Source of the DNA: Cyclobacteriaceae bacterium | Lineage (GTDB): Bacteria > Bacteroidota > Bacteroidia > Cytophagales > Cyclobacteriaceae | Length of the DNA stretch: 64,000 bases | Assembly (NCBI GenBank): GCA_013141055.1 | Contig: JABFRS010000002.1 | Coordinates: 62,001 to 126,000, forward strand | Reading direction: 5' to 3' | In this document: positions 54,750-61,998 of the stretch, in pieces | Layout: each line of letters opens with the position of its first letter | Position numbering within the stretch: the stretch's first letter is position 1 | Program-made: the position numbers and the translations under genes | Notes under the pieces: model-generated | Database searches by the model: none | Seen by the model: the letters and a program-made list of their open reading frames with translations, nothing else | Told to the model about the DNA's origin: nothing

Positions 54750-56117
54750 TTACTTGCTTCGCAAATGAAACGCCTTTGGTTTGGTAAATGCCCGGAGTCC
54801 TGAATGGCTAAGAGTAGCACCAAAACCTGAGTGCTTTCTTCCGCTCCATGGCAAAGCCGCGCTTACACGATCACAACAGTTCCAGTAGCCCGTTCCTGAA
54901 TCAACAGCTTTCAAAATGCTTTCCGCACGATCTTTTTCCTTTGTGTAAACCGCAGCTGTAAGCCCATACTCCGTATCCGACATCATTTCAATAGCCTGAG
55001 CATCATCTTTAACCTTCATAATGCCAATGATTGGACCAAATGATTCATCCACCATCACACCCATCTGATGTGTTACTTCAGAAAGCACAGTTGGTTCGAA
55101 ATAGTATCCTTTGCCATCCATTCTTTTTCCTCCTGTATGCAAGGTTGCGCCATATTTAACAGCTTCTTCCACCTGTTCTTCCATAAGATTCATCTGACTT
55201 TTCCGTGTCAGGGGTCCGATGTAGACGCCTGCCTCGGTAGGTGACCCGGTTTTAAATCCTTTTACTTCTTTTACAAACTCTTCAACATACTGGTCGTAGA
55301 TCTTTTCATGAACATAAATTCGCTCCACAGCGCAACAGCTCTGTCCATTATTATAGAACGCACCATCCGCAGTGCCTGCCGCGACTGATTTGATATCGAT
55401 CACATCATCTGCAACATACAACGGATCCTTTCCACCCAACTCACATTGACAAGGCACCATCTTGTGAGCGACCTTTTCATAAATGTGTTTTCCTGTTTTA
55501 TAAGAACCAGTAAAGAAATATCCATCAAGAGGCATTTCCAGCATACACTCCCCGGCATCTTTACCTCCAAGCGCGATGGCAAAAATGTCATCCGGAACTC
55601 CCGCAAGTTTTAACAATCTTTCTATTTCAAGTCCTGTAAGGGTTGAATACTCAGATGGCTTGTAGAGTACAGCATTACCGGCAAGCAAGGCAGGTACAAA
55701 CACATTCGTACCAACGAGATAAGGATAATTCCAGGCAGAAATGTTTCCAACAACACCCAGAGGTTCATAGGAGATTTTTTCAGTCATAGATGCATCACTG
55801 CTCATCACTTCATCCGATAAGTATTGCAAAGCATGATCAGCAAGCCACTGAATGCGGCTACGTGCCCCGTTTACTTCGTTGCGTGACTGTTGCAATGGCT
55901 TGCCAACTTCAGAAGTAAGGATACCTGCAAGTTTTTCAATATCCTGTTCCAGTAGCTTCTCAAACTTTCTGATAACTTCAATCCTTTCATTCAATGATTT
56001 CCTTGCCCAGGATGGCTGGGCTGCCTTAAGATGCTGAAGCTTTTTATCCAGTGTTTCCCTTGTATCTTCTTTGACATCCTGAATTATCTCTTCAGTGGCC
56101 GGATTGATAATTTTCAT
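54750..56117 (-). CDS. Aldehyde dehydrogenase
   Basis: A 455-residue NAD(P)-dependent aldehyde dehydrogenase. Landmarks are ISAWNYPYLV (catalytic Asn), CELGGKDPLYV (general-base Glu) and NNGQSCCAVERIYV (catalytic Cys). The length is typical of the semialdehyde-dehydrogenase group. In the operon it is the fifth gene, starting eight bases after the hydrolase stop. I propose that it oxidises the gamma-glutamyl amino-aldehyde made by the iron alcohol dehydrogenase; PuuC-type enzymes do the corresponding step in putrescine breakdown. Confidence 0.92.
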   Translation of the reverse strand: MKIINPATEEIIQDVKEDTRETLDKKLQHLKAAQPSWARKSLNERIEVIRKFEKLLEQDIEKLAGILTSEVGKPLQQSRNEVNGARSRIQWLADHALQYLSDEVMSSDASMTEKISYEPLGVVGNISAWNYPYLVGTNVFVPALLAGNAVLYKPSEYSTLTGLEIERLLKLAGVPDDIFAIALGGKDAGECMLEMPLDGYFFTGSYKTGKHIYEKVAHKMVPCQCELGGKDPLYVADDVIDIKSVAAGTADGAFYNNGQSCCAVERIYVHEKIYDQYVEEFVKEVKGFKTGSPTEAGVYIGPLTRKSQMNLMEEQVEEAVKYGATLHTGGKRMDGKGYYFEPTVLSEVTHQMGVMVDESFGPIIGIMKVKDDAQAIEMMSDTEYGLTAAVYTKEKDRAESILKAVDSGTGYWNCCDRVSAALPWSGRKHSGFGATLSHSGLRAFTKPKAFHLRSK

Positions 56118-56125
56118 GATTTGAA

Positions 56126-56809
56126 TTAAATGCTTTTAATAAATGAGTCTCTGATATTTTTTGAAAAGGTACTGTTGGGATCCAGCATTCGCTCAGGATG
56201 CCACTGGACCAATAGTAAAAATGAATTTGAGTTTTTGTAATCCCTCTCCATTCCTTCCACGATTCCATCCTCACTGAACGCGTTGATCATCAGGCCTTTT
56301 CCGACCTTGTCAACACTCTGGTGATGAGCGCTGTTGACCTCCCCCTTTTCACCACTGATCGTTTCAAGAAAACTATTCTTTACAACTTCTACTTTATGGT
56401 AACGATCTTTTCCTTCCTCGTATTTTGTGTGATCAGGTTTCCCGAAAGAAGGAATATGAGGAATTAAAGTTCCACCCATGAAGACATTTGTGAGTTGGAG
56501 CCCGCGACAAATACCCAGCAAGGGTAATTCATTTCTTTGAGAATAATTCAGAAGCTGAAGTTCAAATTCATCACGGTGTTGATTGAAATCTTCAAGATGA
56601 TACTGTTCTATGAACTCAGATTTCTTGTAGAGAGCAGGGTGAACATCCTCTCCACCGGTCAGCAATAATCCATGGCAGTCACTGATCGACTGATAATTTC
56701 CGGCTTCATGACTGAGCTTGATCACTTCAACGTTTGGAACCTCTGTGATCCAGCGTAAATAATTTTCATACTTCCTGCCCGCAGCGATGCCGATAACAAT
56801 CTTTTTCAT
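56126..56809 (-). CDS. PuuD-like gamma-glutamyl amide hydrolase (class I GATase fold)
   Basis: A 227-residue class I glutamine amidotransferase-like hydrolase of the peptidase C26 type. It shows the nucleophile Cys in LGICRGLQLTNV, the oxyanion region LLLTGGEDVHPALY and the catalytic His/Glu in VQWHPERM. Length and motifs match gamma-glutamyl-GABA hydrolases (PuuD). It overlaps the alcohol dehydrogenase by four bases. In the proposed pathway it removes glutamate from the oxidised gamma-glutamyl intermediate (for ethanolamine: gamma-glutamylglycine to glycine plus glutamate). Confidence 0.9.
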   Translation of the reverse strand: MKKIVIGIAAGRKYENYLRWITEVPNVEVIKLSHEAGNYQSISDCHGLLLTGGEDVHPALYKKSEFIEQYHLEDFNQHRDEFELQLLNYSQRNELPLLGICRGLQLTNVFMGGTLIPHIPSFGKPDHTKYEEGKDRYHKVEVVKNSFLETISGEKGEVNSAHHQSVDKVGKGLMINAFSEDGIVEGMERDYKNSNSFLLLVQWHPERMLDPNSTFSKNIRDSFIKSI

Positions 56810-57954
56810 AGAGCTTTCTGATAGAGCGCTTTGAAATCAGCCTGGCTCACAGGCTTGGGATTATTCGGATGAGCAAAATCTGCGAATGCAAGTTCTGACA
56901 GTGTATCGATATGCTCCTGCCGGACACCAATAGCACCAAGCTTATGAGGAATGTTGACTTTGGAATTAAGTTCAAACAGATACTTCACTACAGCATCTCC
57001 TGTTTCATCTTTTAACTCAAGTGTCTTGGCGATCTTTTTGAACTTATGCTCAAATCCACTGATGTTAAATTCCATTCCATAAGGAATATTGACAGCATTG
57101 GCTAAACCGTGATGAGTATCCAGTAAGGCAGAAAGTGGATGAGCTAGTGAATGCACCACACCAAGTCCTTTTTGAAAGGCCACCGCACCCATCAGAGATG
57201 CAATGAGCATCTTGCTTCTGGATTCAAGATCAGGTTGGTTGACAGCCTTTACCAGGGATTGATGAATCAATGAGATTCCTTCCAGTGCAATTCCGTCACA
57301 CATTGGATGCCACATCTTCGCGAGGTATGCTTCCATATTATGAGTGAGGGCATCCATTCCGGTAGCAGCCGTAACAAATGCCGGCAATTCCATGGTAAGC
57401 AAAGGATCAGCAAAAATGATCTTCGCCAGGAGCTTGGGTGAAAAAAGTATTTTCTTCTGATGCGTAATGTCGTCTGCGATGATGGCACTTCTTCCTACTT
57501 CGCTTCCTGTACCTGCTGTTGTGGGGATGGTGATGAAATGAGGAACATCGTTAGTGACAAACACATCACCTCCAATCAAATCATCATATTTGAACAGATC
57601 TTCACGATGATGTATGCGGAGAACAATTGCACGGGCAACATCCAGCGCTGCTCCGCCACCAATTCCAATAATGCTGTCGCGTTTAGTGTTATCAAATGCA
57701 TCCGAACCTTTATACACGTCCGACTTCACGGGATTCTTATGAATGTCGGAGAATACTTCTATTGAAATATTTTTCTTCTTAAGATCTTCTACAATTTCCT
57801 TGAAGAAGCCCAGTTGTGCCACCACCGGATCTGTTGAAATTAAAGGGCGCTTGAGATTGTTCTTAATCAGATAATCACCAAGCTCCTTACTGGACCCTGC
57901 ACCAAAGCGGATTGTTGTTGGAAAATTGTATTGAACTATACTGTCAAATTTCAT
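56806..57954 (-). CDS. Iron-containing alcohol dehydrogenase
   Basis: A 382-residue group III (iron-type) alcohol dehydrogenase. The NAD motif is IIGIGGGAALDVARAI, and the metal ligands are in MDALTHNMEAYL and VVHSLAHPLSALLDTHHGL (Asp, His, His, His). The ATG at 57954 is preferred to an upstream TTG. It lies 19 bases after the synthetase stop. Its presence distinguishes this operon from the putrescine Puu pathway, where an amine oxidase acts: here an alcohol group is oxidised to an aldehyde, which fits a gamma-glutamylated amino alcohol. Confidence 0.92.
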   Translation of the reverse strand: MKFDSIVQYNFPTTIRFGAGSSKELGDYLIKNNLKRPLISTDPVVAQLGFFKEIVEDLKKKNISIEVFSDIHKNPVKSDVYKGSDAFDNTKRDSIIGIGGGAALDVARAIVLRIHHREDLFKYDDLIGGDVFVTNDVPHFITIPTTAGTGSEVGRSAIIADDITHQKKILFSPKLLAKIIFADPLLTMELPAFVTAATGMDALTHNMEAYLAKMWHPMCDGIALEGISLIHQSLVKAVNQPDLESRSKMLIASLMGAVAFQKGLGVVHSLAHPLSALLDTHHGLANAVNIPYGMEFNISGFEHKFKKIAKTLELKDETGDAVVKYLFELNSKVNIPHKLGAIGVRQEHIDTLSELAFADFAHPNNPKPVSQADFKALYQKAL

Positions 57955-57973
57955 AGTTATCGATTGTTCTTCA

Positions 57974-59332
57974 CTAAATAATTTCAAAATATCTTTTGTA
58001 CTCCCAATCCGTCACTGACTTCAAATGCTGCTTCCACTCCCACTCACGAGTTAGTGTGAAATGCTCTACAAATTCCTCTCCGAGTATTGCTTTGGCTTCC
58101 TTTGAATTTTTCATTCGGTTGGTTGCTTCTTCCAGTGTTCGTGGCAACGTGCCATTTGAAAAGTCAAGATAGCCATTGCCTTTCGTGGGAGGCTGTTTGA
58201 GTTTGAGCTTGTTCTTAATTCCATAAAGACCAGCTCCCAACGCTGCAGCAATTGCCAGATAAGGATTTGCGTCAGCGCCAATCACCCGGGTCTCGAGCCT
58301 GCATGATTTGCTGCTGGTGTTCAAAACCCTTAATGCCACCGTCCTGTTATCAACTCCCCAGGTAAGTGTTGTGGGTGCCCATGCTCCTTCTACCAAACGT
58401 TTATAACTGTTGATCGTCGGTGCAAACATGGGTAAGATGTAAGGAAGACAGTGAAGCTGACCCGCGATGTAATGCTTCATGGTATCACTCATCTTCAGCT
58501 TGTCTTTGGCATCATGAAAAAGATTCTTCTTCATGCCTTTATCCCAGAGACTTTGATGAACGTGTCCGCCGCAGCCAGGGAGATTCTCACTGATCTTTGC
58601 CATGAACGTCGCCATGATCCCATGCTTGTAAGCAATTTCTTTAACAGCAGTTTTAAAAAGTGTGGCTCTGTCTGCAGCTTCAACGGCATTTGAATAAACG
58701 ATGGCAGCTTCCAGAACTCCAGGACCTGTTTCCGTATGCAAACCTTCCAATGGCACATCAAACCTTTTCATCAGATCAAACAAATCTGTGAAGAAGGGAT
58801 TCTCCAGTGAACTTCTTAGAATGGAGTATCCAAACATTCCGGGAGTCAGAGGTGTAAGCCCGATGTAATTTTTTTCTCTTGCAGACTGTGGCGTCTCAGC
58901 AAAATTGAACCACTCGAACTCCTGAGAACAAACAGGTTCAAGATCTTCCGCGTGGCAATCATTCACAATCTTCTTTATCAATTGGCGTGGACAAACGGAA
59001 GATGGCACCCCGTCTTTGTCCATCATTTCACCAAGGAAAAACGGAACATCATTCTCCCATGGAATTTTCCTGAATGTATTGAGATCCAATCGTGCCGGTG
59101 TATCAGGATAGCCTGTATGCCAACCTGTGTACTTAACGTTATCATAGGCAGTATCACCAGCGTCCCAGCCGAAGATCACATCACAGAAAGCAGTGCCTCC
59201 TTCAATTGACGAGAGAAACTTATCAGTGGAAATATATTTACCACGAAGTATTCCATCCATATCCGCATAGGCAATCTTGACCTTTCCGGAAGGATGTTTT
59301 TTAACATAGTCAAGAATAGCTTTTGTCGTCAT
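57974..59332 (-). CDS. Gamma-glutamylamide synthetase (PuuA/GlnA4-like glutamine synthetase family)
   Basis: A 452-residue glutamine synthetase-fold ligase. The N-terminal beta-grasp (KIAYADMDGILRGKYIS) and catalytic domain are present: GLHTETGPGVLEAAI (metal-binding Glu), GCGGHVHQSL, the phosphate-binding WGVDNRTVALRVL and the end RLETRVIGADANPYLAIAAAL. Relatives include PuuA (putrescine) and Streptomyces GlnA4, which is known to gamma-glutamylate ethanolamine. It would join glutamate to an amine with ATP. It overlaps the permease by four bases. The substrate is inferred from context. Confidence 0.9.
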   Translation of the reverse strand: MTTKAILDYVKKHPSGKVKIAYADMDGILRGKYISTDKFLSSIEGGTAFCDVIFGWDAGDTAYDNVKYTGWHTGYPDTPARLDLNTFRKIPWENDVPFFLGEMMDKDGVPSSVCPRQLIKKIVNDCHAEDLEPVCSQEFEWFNFAETPQSAREKNYIGLTPLTPGMFGYSILRSSLENPFFTDLFDLMKRFDVPLEGLHTETGPGVLEAAIVYSNAVEAADRATLFKTAVKEIAYKHGIMATFMAKISENLPGCGGHVHQSLWDKGMKKNLFHDAKDKLKMSDTMKHYIAGQLHCLPYILPMFAPTINSYKRLVEGAWAPTTLTWGVDNRTVALRVLNTSSKSCRLETRVIGADANPYLAIAAALGAGLYGIKNKLKLKQPPTKGNGYLDFSNGTLPRTLEEATNRMKNSKEAKAILGEEFVEHFTLTREWEWKQHLKSVTDWEYKRYFEII

Positions 59333-60654
59333 GCGATTTTTTCTGATTTCGATCTGTTACTGAGTTTAAATATACCAAAGCAAAGCCCTAAAATCAGCAG
59401 GTATAGTAAACATAACATTGGATTATAGACGGCGACAGCACCCAGCGCAATAATTGCCAAGATCAATGCAACGATCGGAAAGATGGGATAAAATGGCACT
59501 TGAAACGGACGTTCCAGACCCGGCTCTTTCCTCCTTAGCGCAATGACGGAAACCATAGAAATACTGTAAAGGGTGAGTGCTCCAAAGACCGAAATGGTGA
59601 TGACCTCTCCTGTTCTTCCTGTAAACAATGCGACAATGCCGATCAGCATATTGATGACCAATGCGTTTGCAGGAGTTTTGAAACGAGGGTGAATCTTCCC
59701 CAGGAAGGATGACTTTAGTTTCACTTTCCCAAATTCGGAAGTAGCTCTTCCGGCTGCGAGCATCAATCCGTTAAACGAAGCAACAAGCCCGAATAATCCA
59801 ACAATGATGAGTGTTTTATATATCCACCCATTTGAGCCACTGACATGTTGCATTGCCATAGGAAGTGGAGAATCTGAAGTGGTTCCATCCGGCTGATAAA
59901 TAACAGCTTCCCATCCTCCAACACCCACGGAAGCTATGAAGGTGAGAAAGCAAACACCGATCAAAGTAAAAAGGGCGGAAAGAAAACCGATTGACATCGT
60001 CCTCTTTGGATTCTGGGTTTCTTCAGCAAGGTTTGCCACTCCTTCAATGCCGAGAAAAAACCATATTGCGAAAGGGACAGCGGCAAAAATTCCAGGTATT
60101 CCATTCGGTAGTGAATTGCTTGAAAGATGAGTCCACTCAACATGAGGGATCATTACACCGGCAAACAATAATAATCCCGTTACTGCAATGGCTGTTACAA
60201 AGAGCTCAAAAATTGCTGCAGCCTGCAAGCCATATGTATTGAGTGCTGTAAAGATCAGATAGGAAGCAATCGAGAAAAAGATAACAGGCAATGAAGGAAA
60301 GAACAGATTCATGTATGAACCGATAGCAAAGGCAATGGCCGGTGGCGCAAAAATGAATTCTATGTTCTGCGCCATGCCTGCTATAAATCCTGCATCTTCT
60401 CCCAATGCCCGTGAAGCATAATCAAAAGCTCCTCCTGCTTTTGGAATCGCACAGGAAAGTTCAGCATAACTGAATGTAAAAGTCACATACATGATGATGA
60501 CAACTCCGGTTGCGATAGCGAGACCTAAGGAGCCCCCTTGTTCAAGTCCCAGGTTCCATCCGAAATAATTCCCGGAGATCACATAGCCCACACCAAGTCC
60601 CCAGACCATTGCCGGAGTAAGAATGCGTTTTAGCTCAGATGAATTTGAAGTCAA
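59329..60654 (-). CDS. APC-family amino acid/ethanolamine permease
   Basis: A 441-residue permease with about twelve helices. The N-terminal LKRILTPAMVWGLGVGYVIS and NYFGWNLGLEQGGSLGLAI closely fit the ethanolamine permease (Eat) subgroup of the APC superfamily. Further landmarks are SCAIPKAGGAFDYASRALGE and FLGIEGVANLAEET. It is the first gene of the five-gene operon, starting 33 bases after a 7-bp inverted repeat at 60687-60712. It would import the amine substrate. Ethanolamine specificity rests on subgroup resemblance and the operon content. Confidence 0.85.
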   Translation of the reverse strand: MTSNSSELKRILTPAMVWGLGVGYVISGNYFGWNLGLEQGGSLGLAIATGVVIIMYVTFTFSYAELSCAIPKAGGAFDYASRALGEDAGFIAGMAQNIEFIFAPPAIAFAIGSYMNLFFPSLPVIFFSIASYLIFTALNTYGLQAAAIFELFVTAIAVTGLLLFAGVMIPHVEWTHLSSNSLPNGIPGIFAAVPFAIWFFLGIEGVANLAEETQNPKRTMSIGFLSALFTLIGVCFLTFIASVGVGGWEAVIYQPDGTTSDSPLPMAMQHVSGSNGWIYKTLIIVGLFGLVASFNGLMLAAGRATSEFGKVKLKSSFLGKIHPRFKTPANALVINMLIGIVALFTGRTGEVITISVFGALTLYSISMVSVIALRRKEPGLERPFQVPFYPIFPIVALILAIIALGAVAVYNPMLCLLYLLILGLCFGIFKLSNRSKSEKIA

Positions 60655-60686
60655 TATGAGTGGTTGTAAAAGTTAAAGCTACACAT

Positions 60687-60712
60687 CCTGAGTTTACATT
60701 CTCTTACTCAGG
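60687..60712. promoter_or_regulatory. Inverted repeat upstream of the amine operon
   Basis: CCTGAGT at 60687-60693 and ACTCAGG at 60706-60712 form a 7-bp inverted repeat with a 12-base centre, about 33 bases before the permease start and between it and the terminator at 60728-60758. A repressor or activator could bind here. No regulator gene for this operon was found nearby. Confidence 0.45.
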
Positions 60713-60723
60713 ACCCATTTCAT

Positions 60724-60758
60724 AAAAAAAGCCGCCCCGATATTTTCAGGGCGGCTTT
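60724..60758. terminator. Strong bidirectional terminator between the TPR gene and the amine operon
   Basis: AAAGCCGCCC (60728-60737) pairs with GGGCGGCTTT (60749-60758). On the minus strand the stem is followed by seven T, ending the TPR gene that stops at 60778; the plus strand has four T. It separates the amine operon from gyrA transcription. Confidence 0.88.
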
Positions 60759-60777
60759 TATGCTTTATGCTCAAAGA

Positions 60778-61986
60778 CTAGTCAAGAAGTCCAAGTGCTT
60801 TCATGTGCTTGGTGATACGCGCAACCTTAGGCTGATCGTCAAGGTCAGTATAAATTCCGTAAAGAATATCCAGAACCTTTGAATCATCCGGGCTTAGCTT
60901 TTCAGCAGCTTCCCAATATGGAAGTGCAATCTTCAGTTTTTCAACATATACCTTGTCCAATTCGAAACGTTTCTTTTTATCAGCAGCAGTGATACCAAGC
61001 TGATTCATTTCCTGTTTCACCAACTTAGCGTCAATGTAAACGTTGTCCGCAAGACCAAACTGTGCATCAAAGTACTTGGAGTCAATTTTAAGAGCTTCCT
61101 CGTATGCTTTTCTAGCCGCTGGCCAATCCTTAAGTTCAGTATTGATTACGCCCAGGTAATACCATGTTTCCTTGTTGCTTGGGTCAGCTTTGATTTGTCT
61201 TTCCATTGCTGCCTTTGCTTCCGGCAGACGTTCCATCTTGATGTACATGTCCAATTCAAACTTTGGAAATTCTACATTGTTTGGATGCTTAGCCATCGCC
61301 TCTTTGGCAGCTGCTAAAGCCTTCTCATTATCCTTAAGCTTGTCGCGATAGATGCTGATCTTTTGAAGGAATGCATCAGGATTCTTTCCGCCAGAAGCGA
61401 TATAGCTATCAATATAAGCAATTGATTTCTGCCACTCTTCTGCAGATGGTCCGAAGTAAACTCCGGCATTCATAACAATAGAAGTGTCTGTAGGAATGAA
61501 ATAAAGAGTGTTCTCTACAAGGGCGAACGCTGCCTTGTAATCTTTCTTGTCCTGATATTGAGCGATTGCCTTATTGAAATATTTTTGTGCCAGAAGGATC
61601 CTTGCAGTTTCGTTCAACAAAGGAAAGCCATTAGGCTCAGTGAGATGCGATATTGCCTTAGGTTCAATTTCATTTGATTTATCAAACGCTGCCTTTGCCG
61701 TAAGAAAAGGAGTTGGATCCAGCTTTTGGAATGCTTCATTTTTGGTGGTGTCCATGGCCGCATAGATAAGACCTTTCAGGAAGTAAGCTTTGGCAGCATT
61801 CTTTGAAGGCATGCCCTTTTTATCTTTCATGAAATCGTCAGAGCCAACAGTAGCATCGATGATACTTTTTGCTTCATCAATCTTTCCTTCACGTAATGCT
61901 TTCTCAGCTTTTGAAGTACTTGGCTTTATTTGAGCAAACACCATGGCTGGGATCGCTACAAAAAGTATTAAAACAATCTTTTTCAT
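60778..61986 (-). CDS. Secreted or periplasmic TPR protein
   Basis: A 402-residue protein with a signal peptide (MKKIVLILFVAIPAMVFAQ). The mature part consists of tetratricopeptide-type helical repeats, with the clear repeats ALAAAKEAMAKHPNNVEFPK, EAKAAMERQIKADPSNKETW and AARKAYEEALKIDSKYFDAQ. It starts 12 bases after gyrA stops, so it is probably co-transcribed with it. It likely mediates protein binding in the periplasm; a direct link to gyrase is unlikely because of compartment. A strong terminator follows. Confidence 0.85.
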   Translation of the reverse strand: MKKIVLILFVAIPAMVFAQIKPSTSKAEKALREGKIDEAKSIIDATVGSDDFMKDKKGMPSKNAAKAYFLKGLIYAAMDTTKNEAFQKLDPTPFLTAKAAFDKSNEIEPKAISHLTEPNGFPLLNETARILLAQKYFNKAIAQYQDKKDYKAAFALVENTLYFIPTDTSIVMNAGVYFGPSAEEWQKSIAYIDSYIASGGKNPDAFLQKISIYRDKLKDNEKALAAAKEAMAKHPNNVEFPKFELDMYIKMERLPEAKAAMERQIKADPSNKETWYYLGVINTELKDWPAARKAYEEALKIDSKYFDAQFGLADNVYIDAKLVKQEMNQLGITAADKKKRFELDKVYVEKLKIALPYWEAAEKLSPDDSKVLDILYGIYTDLDDQPKVARITKHMKALGLLD

Positions 61987-61998
61987 TTTCGGTCTATT

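Noticed and set aside
54750..60654. Putrescine (Puu) operon
   Set aside because: An iron alcohol dehydrogenase replaces the amine oxidase, and no aminobutyrate transaminase is present, so a diamine substrate is less likely than an amino alcohol.
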